Assembly (NCBI RefSeq): GCF_000316685.1
Contig: NC_019680.1
Span: forward strand, 2,047,501-2,111,500
Source of the DNA: Synechococcus sp. PCC 6312
GTDB taxonomy: Bacteria > Cyanobacteriota > Cyanobacteriia > Thermosynechococcales > Thermosynechococcaceae
DNA length: 64,000 nt
Direction: 5' to 3'
How positions within the stretch are numbered: the first letter of the stretch is position 1; each line of letters opens with the position of its first letter. Of the stretch, positions 7,584 through 17,396 are shown one piece after another. A model generated the notes under the pieces. It was not told the DNA's origin, did no database searches, and worked only from the letters and a program-made list of their open reading frames with translations. Both the position numbers and the translations under genes were made by a program.

Positions 7584-10529
7584 ATGCCTAATCCAGCCAC
7601 TGGCCCAGTACCTGACCGGGGGGGGACAACCGTTAGCCGCTCTTCAGGGGACATGGCTGTGGCTTTGCTGGCCACCACGCTGGATCAATTACGGCAGCAA
7701 ACAGAACTGGCGGCTTTGTGGCCCTTGGTGATTGATTTTCTCTGCCAATTATCTGGAGTCCATCTAGTTTGGCTAGCCACCTATCAAAGTGCTGATAAAT
7801 CTCTCCAAGGGCAGGGGGGACAGACCGCTGTGGGTGCTCCGAATTTCTTGAAGCAACGCTTTCCCGCCATGGCAGGGGGGCTGTTGGATCAGGTGATTAT
7901 GCAGAAACATCTGGTCTCTGTGCCAGATTTACAAGCGGAACCGCGAGCGGGGGAATGGTGTCGGGTTGCCAAAAAACTGCGAATTCAGGGCACCGTTGTT
8001 TATCCCATTAGTCTCAGAGATGATTGTCTGGGGCTGGTCTTGATTGGCTCTAACCACTGGGGGGAAATTCTGCGGGGTCAAGAACACCATTTCGTCTCGA
8101 TTTTGCTCTCTGGCCTAGCCCAAGAAATGCACCGTTTAATCACTCCCCTCTCCCGCTCAACTCCAGCTCCTATCCCCCAGCCGTCCCCAGCCCCCCATCT
8201 GCCAAAACTTAGTGATCTACCGCCCCCCATTGAGGTTACCCCCACCCCCCTTGATGCCACCCTAGCCAGCCAATTACTACAAGAGGTGAGTCAAGCACCT
8301 ACCCTAACAGCCCGAATTGATGGACTCCTCCAACGAGTACAGCAGGCCATTCAGCCCGCCCATACCAGCCTGTTTACTTGGCAAGCTGAAACCCAGGATT
8401 ATCTCCGCCGCCGTACTACCGCTAACAAGCCCCTCCCACGGGAAAATGAACGCAAGAATGTCCTAATTCCAGCCCAAGTGATTCCGGCGTTTTGCCAGAC
8501 TCTCCGCAGTGGTCAGGTTGTGGCCATTAGTGATGCCCATGGCCTAGTCAGTTCCCAATCGCCCATTCCCCTCCTCCAATTGCTAAAAGCCACGGCAATC
8601 CTGGCTGCTCCTGTGATGATGGGGGAGCAACTCTGGGGGTTCTTAATCGCCGATATGCCCCAATCCCGGATTTGGTCAGAGGCCGACCGGCAAATGTTAC
8701 GAGTTGCAGCGCAATTTCTAGCACTGTTCACCCCGGTAGAGGCTGCTGAATCCCAGTTGGAAAAAGCCGAACAAGCCCGAATATTCGCCAGTGGTCTCAC
8801 CCAGGCCATTTGTTCGGATCAAGATTGGCAAGGGGTATTACGCCAGGCCTGTGAGCAATTAGTGAATCACCTCCAAGCCCAAGCCATTCTTCTGGTTCGC
8901 CACGACCCCGATACGGGTGCTTTTACCGTTGCACATCAACACCCACTCCCCAGGGGCCGGGCGGGCCTGGTCAAATTAGCGGCCTTGAGTAGTTTAGATT
9001 GGCGAAACCTATCCAATAAGTCTGATCCAGAAGTCATTAATGATCTGGCCCAGGATTTACGGTTGATCAGTTGGCATCAAGCGTTATTAAGCCTCCATTG
9101 TCCGGCTTGGCTTGTCATTCCCACCCAGGCCACGGGCACACCCAGTCATTTTCTGTTGATGGGTCGCAACAATGGGGCCGCTTGGTTAGAGCAGGACTTA
9201 CAACTAGCCCAAATGATTGCCCGCCAGTTGGGAGTGTTAACCCAGCAATGGCAACTTCAACAACAAACACAGCAACAGCAACACCTTTACAATGCCCTCC
9301 AACGGGGCTTAGTGGCCATCCAAAAAACCCAAAATTTAGAGCGACTGGAGTTGGCCAGCATTCAAAATTTGATGGAACTGCTCCAGGCCCCCCTTGCGGC
9401 TCTGATTACCTGGCAGCCCGGCCAAACCCAAGGTTGGATTATTGCCCCAGCCCAAGTTCTCCCTAAGTTTAGTATTCGCGCCAACTATGAAATTGACATC
9501 AACCGCGATCCCCTGATCCAGGCCGCCTTGGAAATGTCCCAGGCCGATGAATCTACGTTCCTCAACCATCCCCACCCCTATCCAGAGGTGATTCAACTCA
9601 GCCCCACTGATCTCGCTCCAGAAACCCGGGAATGGCTCACAGGTCAAGACATTGGTCAAGTTTTAGCGATGGCCCTGCGTACCGATCCGGAATATCAACC
9701 CTCTGGGGTCGTGATTGTCGCTGATCGCCAAGATCGCAGCTGGCCCCCGGCCTATTTGGAAGCCCTGATTACCCTCGTCAATCACTTGGCGTATGCCCAC
9801 CGGAGTATTTCCTTATCCAACGTTCTGATTGAGGGCTGGCAGCGGTTAGAGATGCTCAATTGGTATAAACACCGGCGAATTGAAAATCTCTACCGGGATC
9901 TCGGCGGTACTTATCAGCAACTCTATCAGGGGTTAACCAGTAATCCTCCCGTTGCTCTCTCCCAACTAGCTCGCACCGGCCAGCAGTTTCAAAGCCAACT
10001 CACCAGCTTAGTTCCCCTGCTGCAACAAGAGGCCTGGGAGCTAAAACCAGCGATGGGACAACAGCAAGAATCCCTGGGCCTCTCGACATTGTTGAGACGT
10101 TCCCTCGAGCGAATTGAGTCCCTCGTCAAACAGAAGCAACTGTGGACACAGGTACATAATCCAGAAATGCTGTCGGTCACGGGGGATATTGCCAAGATTG
10201 ATTTAGTTTTGCAGGAACTCTTGTTGTGCGCGGCCCAACGCTCCCAGGCCCAGGGACGGATTGATATTTGGTGTCAGGCCATTGATAGCCAGTGGCTTGA
10301 ACTTTCGATTACAGACGATGGCCAGATTGACCCCCGCCTGCTCATTGATCTCCACCATCGGCAACACCTGGATTGGTTAGCCCCCTCAACCCTCGATCAA
10401 CCGCCTGGGCGACATCTGCGGGCCTGTTTTGGGATTGTGGAGCAACTAGGCGCAACCCTAGACCTGTATAAACTAGAGGATGGTCGTGTCCTGAGTCGAT
10501 TGATTTTACCCTTACAGGTTTCGGCCTAA
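7584..10529 (+). CDS. Multi-GAF protein with degenerate histidine-kinase C terminus
   Basis: A 981-residue soluble protein. GAF-like modules occupy about residues 20-175, 230-390, 400-560 and 570-740. A Pro-rich linker (about 190-230) separates the first two. The last 240 residues resemble a kinase core: a helical segment containing WYKHRRIENLYR, then a HATPase-like fold. The N box lacks its Asn (VLQELLLCAAQRS), the G1 box is TDDGQI instead of DxGxG, and the end (GIVEQLGATLDL) keeps the fold. Catalysis is therefore doubtful and a ligand-binding scaffold role is plausible. It starts 60 bp after moeB and ends 26 bp before queA. Confidence 0.85.
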   Translation: MPNPATGPVPDRGGTTVSRSSGDMAVALLATTLDQLRQQTELAALWPLVIDFLCQLSGVHLVWLATYQSADKSLQGQGGQTAVGAPNFLKQRFPAMAGGLLDQVIMQKHLVSVPDLQAEPRAGEWCRVAKKLRIQGTVVYPISLRDDCLGLVLIGSNHWGEILRGQEHHFVSILLSGLAQEMHRLITPLSRSTPAPIPQPSPAPHLPKLSDLPPPIEVTPTPLDATLASQLLQEVSQAPTLTARIDGLLQRVQQAIQPAHTSLFTWQAETQDYLRRRTTANKPLPRENERKNVLIPAQVIPAFCQTLRSGQVVAISDAHGLVSSQSPIPLLQLLKATAILAAPVMMGEQLWGFLIADMPQSRIWSEADRQMLRVAAQFLALFTPVEAAESQLEKAEQARIFASGLTQAICSDQDWQGVLRQACEQLVNHLQAQAILLVRHDPDTGAFTVAHQHPLPRGRAGLVKLAALSSLDWRNLSNKSDPEVINDLAQDLRLISWHQALLSLHCPAWLVIPTQATGTPSHFLLMGRNNGAAWLEQDLQLAQMIARQLGVLTQQWQLQQQTQQQQHLYNALQRGLVAIQKTQNLERLELASIQNLMELLQAPLAALITWQPGQTQGWIIAPAQVLPKFSIRANYEIDINRDPLIQAALEMSQADESTFLNHPHPYPEVIQLSPTDLAPETREWLTGQDIGQVLAMALRTDPEYQPSGVVIVADRQDRSWPPAYLEALITLVNHLAYAHRSISLSNVLIEGWQRLEMLNWYKHRRIENLYRDLGGTYQQLYQGLTSNPPVALSQLARTGQQFQSQLTSLVPLLQQEAWELKPAMGQQQESLGLSTLLRRSLERIESLVKQKQLWTQVHNPEMLSVTGDIAKIDLVLQELLLCAAQRSQAQGRIDIWCQAIDSQWLELSITDDGQIDPRLLIDLHHRQHLDWLAPSTLDQPPGRHLRACFGIVEQLGATLDLYKLEDGRVLSRLILPLQVSA

Positions 10530-10555
10530 GTTGCCAATATCCCTCATTTGCACCC

Positions 10556-11620
10556 GTGACTATCCCCACAGATCTCCAACTCAGCAGTTACGATTACGAG
10601 TTACCCCCTGAACTGATTGCCCAGGCCCCTGCCGAACCCCGCGATAGTTCCCGGCTGCTCGTGTTTAGCCCTACGGGGATTGCCCATCATCAGTTTCGAG
10701 ATCTTCCCCAGTGCTTGCGGCCAGGCGACCTCTTAGTCCTCAATAACACGCGGGTGATTCCGGCCCGGTTGCGGGGGCAAAAAATCGGTCAAATTCCTGT
10801 CCCGGTGGAAGTCTTGCTTCTGGCTGAAAAAACACCGCGCCAATGGCTGGGCCTGGTAAAACCCGGCAGACGAATCCGCCCTGGGCATATCCTGGAGTTT
10901 CTGGATCGGACGGACAAGGAAAGGATTTATCGGGCCGAAATCCTCGCCTATGACCCCAAAACCCGTGGCCGCCTGATTGAGTTTGATTTACCCCCTGGCG
11001 AACGACTTTTAGATCATCTAGACAACTTCGGGGAAATGCCTCTGCCGCCCTATATTGATGGCCAGCCGGCCCGCCCTGAGCAATATCAAACGGTTTATGG
11101 ACAAATTCCCGGTGCAGTGGCGGCCCCAACGGCAGGTTTACACTTTACCCCCGGCCTGTTAATCACCCTCAAACATCACGGCATTAACCATTGTTTTGTG
11201 ACCCTCCATGTCGGCCTAGGCACGTTTCGCCCGCTTGAACTTGAAGATGTCACCCAACATGAACTCCACCAAGAATGGATCGAAGTTGGCCTTGAAACCG
11301 TTGAGCAAATCCAGAAAACCCAGGCCAGCGGGGGACGAATCATTGCTGTGGGGACAACCGTTGTTCGCTCTTTAGAAACAGCCGCCCAAGGCGGAATACT
11401 GGCTCCATTTTGTGGAGAATCTAACCTGTTTATCTATCCGGGTTATCAATGGCAAGTGGTCGAGGGTTTAATCACCAACTTTCATTTACCCCGCTCCAGT
11501 TTATTGCTTCTCGTCAGTGCCTTAATTGGGCGAAACGCCTTACTCAACCTCTATAACTTGGCGATCCAGGCCCGCTATCGGTTTTACTCCTTTGGTGATG
11601 CCATGCTCCTGTTACCCTAG
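10556..11620 (+). CDS. queA: S-adenosylmethionine:tRNA ribosyltransferase-isomerase
   Basis: QueA transfers and isomerises the ribosyl moiety of SAM onto preQ1-modified tRNA to give epoxyqueuosine at wobble position 34. The 354-residue protein starts at GTG 10556. It has the family blocks SSYDYELPPELIAQ.P, PRDSSRLLV, GDLLVLNNTRVIPARL, AAPTAGLHFT, FVTLHVGLGTFRP and GLITNFHLPRSSLLLLVSA. queD lies elsewhere in this window (46252). Confidence 0.96.
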   Translation: MTIPTDLQLSSYDYELPPELIAQAPAEPRDSSRLLVFSPTGIAHHQFRDLPQCLRPGDLLVLNNTRVIPARLRGQKIGQIPVPVEVLLLAEKTPRQWLGLVKPGRRIRPGHILEFLDRTDKERIYRAEILAYDPKTRGRLIEFDLPPGERLLDHLDNFGEMPLPPYIDGQPARPEQYQTVYGQIPGAVAAPTAGLHFTPGLLITLKHHGINHCFVTLHVGLGTFRPLELEDVTQHELHQEWIEVGLETVEQIQKTQASGGRIIAVGTTVVRSLETAAQGGILAPFCGESNLFIYPGYQWQVVEGLITNFHLPRSSLLLLVSALIGRNALLNLYNLAIQARYRFYSFGDAMLLLP

Positions 11621-11767
11621 AGACTGTCCCAGCACTTGCTTGGTTTTCCCTTGGTTGGGGGGCTGTCTTTACCCAGGCCTGGGGGTGGAGGGGATAGACA
11701 AGGGGGCTGAGAGTGCCTATACTGAAGTTCTAAATTTTCTGTTGAGATTCCGCCACAGGAGGCCAGC

Positions 11768-12151
11768 ATTTCTGAACCACTCTCCCTCACGGTAAGTTTA
11801 CGAGGCACCCGCGAGATTAGGGACAATTTGCAACTGTTTCGCCTCACTGGTTTAATTGATGCTTTTTCAGAGCCTGCCTTTCGGAAAGTTTTGACCAAGT
11901 GCATCGAGGAAGGGCCGCAGCATTTGATCTTAGACTTGTCGAAAATTGAGTTTATTGATAGCTCTGGCCTGGGGGTTTTGGTGCAATTGGCCAAAAAAGT
12001 TCAAGATGGCGGTGGCACCTTGCAAATTGTCAGTAATCCTCGTGTTACCCAAACCGTTAAGTTGGTGCGGTTGGAAAAATTCCTCTCCCTGCAACCGGAC
12101 TTGAGCACGGCTCTGGCCAACATAGAAACCGCAGACTCGGCCGGCAAATAA
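11768..12151 (+). CDS. STAS-domain anti-anti-sigma factor, probable ATT start
   Basis: A single STAS domain of the SpoIIAA/RsbV type, the phosphorylatable antagonist in a partner switch. The phosphoacceptor region is FIDSSGLGVLVQL. The conserved N-terminal strand (LTVSLRGTREIRDN) lies upstream of the first ordinary start, a TTG at 11828, which would delete it. An ATT at 11768 follows a perfect AGGAGG with 5 nt spacing, and the frame stays open back to a TGA at 11723. I therefore choose ATT, giving 127 residues; a sequence error or a non-canonical start cannot be told apart here. It differs clearly from the two STAS proteins at 31187 and 33676. Confidence 0.75.
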   Translation: MSEPLSLTVSLRGTREIRDNLQLFRLTGLIDAFSEPAFRKVLTKCIEEGPQHLILDLSKIEFIDSSGLGVLVQLAKKVQDGGGTLQIVSNPRVTQTVKLVRLEKFLSLQPDLSTALANIETADSAGK

Positions 12152-12174
12152 GATCTCGTTCTTCCTCTCCCGTA

Positions 12175-12627
12175 ATGTCCCAGGCCATGGCAGCATCAGG
12201 TTATCCATTGTTGATTCCGGGGCCTGGTCGTCAGTCTGCTCCCCATCAATATCCACCCGCAGCCTGGGCCTATTTGGGCGATAGCATTTATGAATTGTTT
12301 ATTCGCTCCCTTTGCTTAAACCCACCCCGGAGAATGGGAGATTATCATCGCCGTGTTGTTGAGCACGTCAAAGCCGAAAGCCAGGCCAAGTACCTACACA
12401 ATATTTTGATGCATCTCACCCCCCAAGAACTGGAGATTATCCGCCAGGGACGGAATGCTGCCACTGCCGGGCCAAAGCGAGTGTCTGCCCAAATCTATCA
12501 ACAGGCCACGAGCCTCGAAGCCCTTTTAGGCTATTTATACATTTCCCAGCCCAATCGGTTAACAGAAATTCTGACCCTTCTCCAGGCCGAGATATTGCTG
12601 ACCGATCCAGCGACTCCTGCCCCGTGA
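12175..12627 (+). CDS. mrnC: Mini-ribonuclease III
   Basis: A 150-residue RNase III catalytic domain without the double-stranded RNA-binding domain. This is the Mini-III family that trims 23S rRNA precursors. The signature AYLGDSIYELFIR carries the catalytic Asp/Glu region, and the second acidic patch is ATSLEALLGYLY. It starts 24 bp after the STAS gene and may share its transcript. Confidence 0.92.
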   Translation: MSQAMAASGYPLLIPGPGRQSAPHQYPPAAWAYLGDSIYELFIRSLCLNPPRRMGDYHRRVVEHVKAESQAKYLHNILMHLTPQELEIIRQGRNAATAGPKRVSAQIYQQATSLEALLGYLYISQPNRLTEILTLLQAEILLTDPATPAP

Positions 12628-12762
12628 TCCCAAATTAAATCTGAAATTTCAGGAAGTCATTGGGGTTTACCGAGTTAATCATTGTTGCAAGGGCGATCAA
12701 ATTCGGCCGGAATTAGAACGCAACGACTAGATTGTAAGAGACGACTGGGAGAACCGCATCCT

Positions 12763-13938
12763 ATGAATTTATTGGATCAACTGCGCCAAATGACCGTTGT
12801 GGTGGCTGATACCGGCGATATCCAGGCCATTGAACAATTTACGCCGCGGGATGCAACCACCAACCCCTCCCTGATTACGGCCGCTGCCCAAATGTCGGAA
12901 TACCAGGCCATTGTGGACGAAACCTTACTCAAAGCCAAAGCCGATTTAGGAACTGGTGCAACGGAAAAAGACATTACCTCCCTCGCCTTTGATCGGTTAG
13001 CCGTGGCCTTTGGCTTAAAGATTTTACAAATTATTCCCGGTCGTGTTTCCACAGAAGTCGATGCGCGCCTCTCCTATGACACCGAAGCCACAATTAAAAA
13101 AGCCCGTGAATTGATTGCCCAATATGCGGTAGCCGGAGTTGGCCCAGATCGGGTCTTGATTAAAATTGCCTCAACCTGGGAAGGCATTAAAGCTGCTGAG
13201 GTGCTGGAGAAAGAGGGAATCCATTGCAATTTAACCCTACTCTTTGGCTTACACCAGGCCATTGCTTGTGCGGAAGCGGGCGTGACCCTGATTTCTCCCT
13301 TTGTCGGGCGGATTTTGGATTGGCATAAAAAAAGTACCGGTCGCGCAAGCTATGAACCCCATGAAGATCCGGGCGTAGTTTCCGTCACCACTATTTACAA
13401 CTATTATAAAAAATTTGGCTATCACACCGAAGTCATGGGGGCTAGCTTCCGCAACATTGGCGAAATTACCGAGTTGGCCGGGTGCGACCTGTTGACCATT
13501 TCCCCAGCCCTGCTGGCCCAACTCAAATCCACAGAGGCCGAACTGCCCCGCAAACTGGATCCCTCGAAAGCCCCTGGCCTGGAGATTGAGCGCATTTCCC
13601 TAGATCGGGCCACCTTTGACCAAATGCACGCCGCTGATCCGATGGCCTCCGAAAAACTGGATGAAGGCATCAAAGGATTTACCAAAGCCCTAGAAACCCT
13701 AGAAGACCTCTTAGCCCGGCGTTTAGCCCGTCTGGAAGGGGAAGCCACCCTCACCCATGCCACGGAAGATATTTTTCATGTCTATGACCTAGATGGGGAT
13801 GGGATTATTACGCGGGAGGAGTGGCTTGGTTCGGATGCTGTCTTTGATGCCTTAGACACCAATCAAGATGGCAAAGTCACCCCAGAAGAGATTGGGGCAG
13901 GCCTGGGGGTTGTTTTGCATCTGGCCAAAGTGGGTTAG
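12763..13938 (+). CDS. tal: Transaldolase with C-terminal EF-hand pair
   Basis: A 391-residue enzyme of the non-oxidative pentose phosphate pathway, exchanging a dihydroxyacetone unit between sugar phosphates. The TalB-type barrel includes [12 protein letters not shown], the Schiff-base lysine segment [12 protein letters not shown], and [11 protein letters not shown]. The last 60 residues hold two EF-hand calcium loops, [12 protein letters not shown] and [12 protein letters not shown], a fusion known from cyanobacterial transaldolases. ATG 12763 is chosen over the upstream start at 12682 because it has GGGAG upstream and matches the TalB N terminus. Calcium control is an inference from the intact loops. 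Confidence 0.96.
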   Translation: MNLLDQLRQMTVVVADTGDIQAIEQFTPRDATTNPSLITAAAQMSEYQAIVDETLLKAKADLGTGATEKDITSLAFDRLAVAFGLKILQIIPGRVSTEVDARLSYDTEATIKKARELIAQYAVAGVGPDRVLIKIASTWEGIKAAEVLEKEGIHCNLTLLFGLHQAIACAEAGVTLISPFVGRILDWHKKSTGRASYEPHEDPGVVSVTTIYNYYKKFGYHTEVMGASFRNIGEITELAGCDLLTISPALLAQLKSTEAELPRKLDPSKAPGLEIERISLDRATFDQMHAADPMASEKLDEGIKGFTKALETLEDLLARRLARLEGEATLTHATEDIFHVYDLDGDGIITREEWLGSDAVFDALDTNQDGKVTPEEIGAGLGVVLHLAKVG

Positions 13939-13987
13939 GGTTCAGAGGATCAGCCTCGGCGTTTTCAGCCCATCCAGGAACCATGAG

Positions 13988-14860
13988 CTACGGCCTTACT
14001 TTTCCTTTAAGGCCCTTGGGGATTGAGGTGCTGGAGGATTCCTCTAGGCTTGTTCTCAGGGCTTGTAGGGCCTGGTGCAGTTGCTCCCTGGCAATTAGGG
14101 AAATGTTGTTATGACTACCACCGGAAACCCAAAGGTGAAATTTGGGCGCGTTGGCCCCTTCGTAGAGAGCTTGTCCGTGGGCAAAAGGGATGACTTCATC
14201 CGCCTCACCGTGAATGATCAAAACCGGTATCTGGATGTGCCCGAGTTTGGTGATATTGGTAAATTTATCAAAGGGAAAGATTGGGATGGGTGAGGCAACC
14301 TGAAAGGCAGAAGTAAAGGTACTTTCTAAAACCAAAGCCGCTGCCTCTACTTCTGTCGCGAGATGAGTGGCCACACCACCTCCAAGGGATCGGCCATAGA
14401 GAATGATCTGATTTGGCGGAATCTTCAGGGTTTGGGTTAGGTAGGTATAAGCCACTAGGGCATCGGTATAGGCATTCGCTTCTCCAGGAACGCCAGAGCT
14501 TTGACCATAGCCCCGATAATCATAGGCAAAAATGTTAAATCCCCAGTCCCGCAGTTGGTTTAAAAAGGGGCGGATATCGCCGAGGTCTTCAGCATTACCG
14601 TGACTGTAAAAAATAGTCCACTTGGCCTGGGGATTGGGTAAATAGAGGGCGGTAATAAACTCTTGGTCTGTAATCGGTATTTGGATAAATTCAGGGGTGA
14701 TTTCATAACTGGGGCCCTGGGGCTGAAAGATCATCTGATCTGCCCGAAAGAAAAGATAAATGGCTACAGTCACATAGACAAAGAGAATTGACTTGAGGAG
14801 TCGCCACCCACTGAATTCTCCAATCAACCATTTTTGGGCCATCGGGATCCCCAGCCTCAT
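13988..14860 (-). CDS. Membrane-anchored alpha/beta hydrolase (BEM46/ABHD-like)
   Basis: A 290-residue serine hydrolase with an N-terminal membrane helix (about residues 22-40). The fold follows with the oxyanion segment YSHGNAEDLGD, the nucleophile elbow GRSLGGG, an Asp in HGEADEVIPF and a catalytic His in SGGSHNNI. Members of this group act on lipid or peptide esters; the substrate is unknown. An alternative ATG at 14842 (residue 7) has a better-placed purine-rich stretch. It points towards the downstream tal gene (convergent). Confidence 0.85.
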   Translation of the reverse strand: MRLGIPMAQKWLIGEFSGWRLLKSILFVYVTVAIYLFFRADQMIFQPQGPSYEITPEFIQIPITDQEFITALYLPNPQAKWTIFYSHGNAEDLGDIRPFLNQLRDWGFNIFAYDYRGYGQSSGVPGEANAYTDALVAYTYLTQTLKIPPNQIILYGRSLGGGVATHLATEVEAAALVLESTFTSAFQVASPIPIFPFDKFTNITKLGHIQIPVLIIHGEADEVIPFAHGQALYEGANAPKFHLWVSGGSHNNISLIAREQLHQALQALRTSLEESSSTSIPKGLKGKVRP

Positions 14861-15104
14861 TCCTAATGTATAGCGTTATGCAGACTGTTCTGAGAGAGTA
14901 GAAATCTTAAAATAAAAAACTGCCCATAAAGCATTTTCTGACTTGTCCCAATAACAGCCCTAAGTGAGTAATGCGATAGAAGGATTAAACCTTTCCAGCC
15001 AGAACCGTGGAGAGGTCAAAAGGATTACCCTAGGGAACCACAGCCCCATTGAGCTTCAATAGACCGATTCTAGCCAATTGATAACCTCACTCAGCCTACC
15101 CCCC

Positions 15105-16886
15105 CTAGGAATAGTGCTCCTTAAGGCTATTGACAGAACCTGAATAGACCAGGCCCCGCTGTACATCCAACGTCAAAATTGTCCCTTCTCGAATAATATC
15201 TGTAGCATTTTTAACCCCAACAATAACGGGAATACCCAAGCGTAGGCCCAACACCGCGGCGTGACTGGTCAGACTTTCTTCTTCAGTAATAATTCCAGCA
15301 GCTTTGCGAATCACGTCCACATAGTCGGCGTTAGTCCGGGATGTGACCAAAATCTCTCCCGGATTAAAAGAGCTAATCCGCGCCCCCTCCGGAATCACTC
15401 GGGCTGGCCCACTCACAGAACCATGCCCAATTCCCGCCCCCCGCCCCATAATCGAGGTGACAATTTCCACCTTAATCATGTCCGTTGAGCCAGAAACTCC
15501 CTGTAATGTTCCGGCTGTCATTACGACCAAATCCCGTTCAGCAAGCAGGCCCCGCTCTTGGGCAGTATTAATTGCAACTTGGAAGGATTGCCGAATTGAG
15601 CCTTGATTGAGGGTGAGTAAAGGCTCCACACCCCACACCAATTGCAGTCGCCGGGCAATATCGAGTTGGGGCGTTGCGGCCAAAATTGGAATCTGGGGCC
15701 GAAACTTAGACACATTCCGAGCTGTGGCCCCAGTTTTTGTTTGGGTAATAATCGCTTTGGCATTGAGTTGGGCCGCCACCTGACCCACGGCCTGACTGAT
15801 AGCGTTGGGAATGGATTGGCCGGGGACTGAGGCAGGGGGAGACCGATGCAGTTGGGCCTGGTCATCCATCCGCATGGCAATCCGGGCCATGGTTGCCACC
15901 GCCTCCACGGGGTATTGGCCCATTGCCGTTTCGTTAGACAGCATCACCGCATCGGTTCCGTCCAAAATTGCGTTGGCCACATCAGAGATTTCTGCTCTTG
16001 TTGGCCGCGGGGAATTGACCATACTATCGAGCATTTGGGTGGCAGTAATGACTGGAATGCCCAACCGATTGGCCGCCGCAATCAGCCGTTTCTGCAAAAT
16101 TGGGACATCTTCCGCCGGGAGCTCTACGCCCAAATCCCCCCGAGCCACCATGACCCCATCACAGACCGAGAGCACTGCCTCCATTTGTTCAATGGCTTCG
16201 TGTTTTTCAATCTTGGCAATCACAGGGACAGATTTCCCAGCGGCTGAGATCAGTTCCTTAATTTCCAACATATCCTGGGGATTGCGGACAAAGCTGAGGG
16301 CAATCCAATCTACCCCTTGGTTTAAGCCAAACATGAGGTCGGCCCGGTCTTTTTCGGTTAAGGCTTTAATGGATAGGTAAACACCAGGGAAATTAACCCC
16401 TTTGGCATTGGATAACTGCCCCCCGACCACAACTCGGCAATAGAGTTCCTCTTTGATTTTGTCTATATTCTCAACAACCATCTCCACCCGCCCATCATCA
16501 AGGAGGATTGTTGCTCCGGGGGGCACTTCTTTAGCGAGGGGAGGATAGGTAATGGTGCTGATGGTTTCATTACCCAAGAGAATGCGACTGGTGAGGGTAA
16601 ACTTATCCCCAGGCCGGAGACTGATCTTGCCATTTTCAAATTTACCCAGACGAATTTTCGGCCCCTGCAAGTCTTGGAGGATACCTACGGGCTGGTTTAG
16701 CTCATAGGAAATTTGGCGAATTAAACGAATACTCCGTTGATGATCCTCATGGCTGCCGTGGGAAAAGTTGAGGCGTAGGGTTGTTGCTCCGGCTTCAATA
16801 ATTGCCCTTAACAGTTCTGGACTACTGACGGCAGGGCCAACGGTGGCAACAATTTTGGTTCGACGTTTGAGGAAGCGACTGGGCAT
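15105..16886 (-). CDS. pyk: Pyruvate kinase with C-terminal PEP-utiliser-like domain
   Basis: This enzyme makes pyruvate and ATP from phosphoenolpyruvate and ADP. Residues 1-475 are the standard core: RRTKIVATVGPA, TLRLNFSHG, the catalytic MVARGDLGVELP and ITATQMLDSM. Residues about 485-590 add a domain like the PEP-utiliser mobile (phosphohistidine) domain. It has the GGVVT..THAA-type segment LTSHAAVLGLRLGIPVIVG, in which the active-site TH is SH. This extra domain is common in cyanobacterial and Bacillus Pyk. The 593-residue length fits. Confidence 0.97.
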   Translation of the reverse strand: MPSRFLKRRTKIVATVGPAVSSPELLRAIIEAGATTLRLNFSHGSHEDHQRSIRLIRQISYELNQPVGILQDLQGPKIRLGKFENGKISLRPGDKFTLTSRILLGNETISTITYPPLAKEVPPGATILLDDGRVEMVVENIDKIKEELYCRVVVGGQLSNAKGVNFPGVYLSIKALTEKDRADLMFGLNQGVDWIALSFVRNPQDMLEIKELISAAGKSVPVIAKIEKHEAIEQMEAVLSVCDGVMVARGDLGVELPAEDVPILQKRLIAAANRLGIPVITATQMLDSMVNSPRPTRAEISDVANAILDGTDAVMLSNETAMGQYPVEAVATMARIAMRMDDQAQLHRSPPASVPGQSIPNAISQAVGQVAAQLNAKAIITQTKTGATARNVSKFRPQIPILAATPQLDIARRLQLVWGVEPLLTLNQGSIRQSFQVAINTAQERGLLAERDLVVMTAGTLQGVSGSTDMIKVEIVTSIMGRGAGIGHGSVSGPARVIPEGARISSFNPGEILVTSRTNADYVDVIRKAAGIITEEESLTSHAAVLGLRLGIPVIVGVKNATDIIREGTILTLDVQRGLVYSGSVNSLKEHYS

Positions 16887-17396
16887 TGAAAAGGAATCGG
16901 GGACTAGAGATAACTTCAGATTAGAGCATATAGCGTGACACAGGCTGATCGATCGGGTGCAGAGATGCCAAATTTAGGGCGGGTTAATTTTTCTATTGGC
17001 CCTAAGTCAAGGGGGGTCGGACTATAGAAAGTATCCTGTGATAGGGCAACTGAGAGGTGAGGGTGTCAAGGGCTGGCCTGGATTCACAAAAAGAACTGAA
17101 GAAATAAATTAAACTTCTCCGACCAAAGAGCGAGATTCCTTAAATTTAAACAACCGTTTTGTGACAAATCATCCAGGCCGGGTGGCTCACGCCTCAATTC
17201 ACTTTACAGACTTCCTCGAACTCATATCACCTGCAAAATAAAGGCTCCAGGGTGACTCAGCTTAAGATTTAGACCGACAAGGGCTAAGCGCAGAGAGACT
17301 TTGCTGAGGAATTTGTCCAGATAGTTGTCAAGTTTTGTAAAGAATGTTAACTTCTGTAAAGAAGCTAAAAAGTAAAGCTAAATAACGGAGCGAAAT
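16887..17396. other. Divergent spacer between pyk and hli
   Basis: About 510 bp carrying the divergent promoters of pyk and hli. It contains an HLR1-like repeat just upstream of hli, described separately. I saw no gene in it. Confidence 0.5.
17333..17360 (+). promoter_or_regulatory. HLR1-like (RpaB) repeat upstream of hli
   Basis: Three TGTAA-like units (TGTAAAG, TGTTAAC, TGTAAAG) recur with a 9-10 bp period. This is the spacing of the HLR1 element bound by the response regulator RpaB at high-light genes, here in inverse orientation. The middle unit is degenerate. The repeat ends about 37 bp before the start codon. Confidence 0.45.

Noticed and set aside
15805-16380. Long plus-strand ORF opposite pyk
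   Set aside because: It mirrors the strongly conserved pyk coding sequence in an antisense frame; it has no family features.
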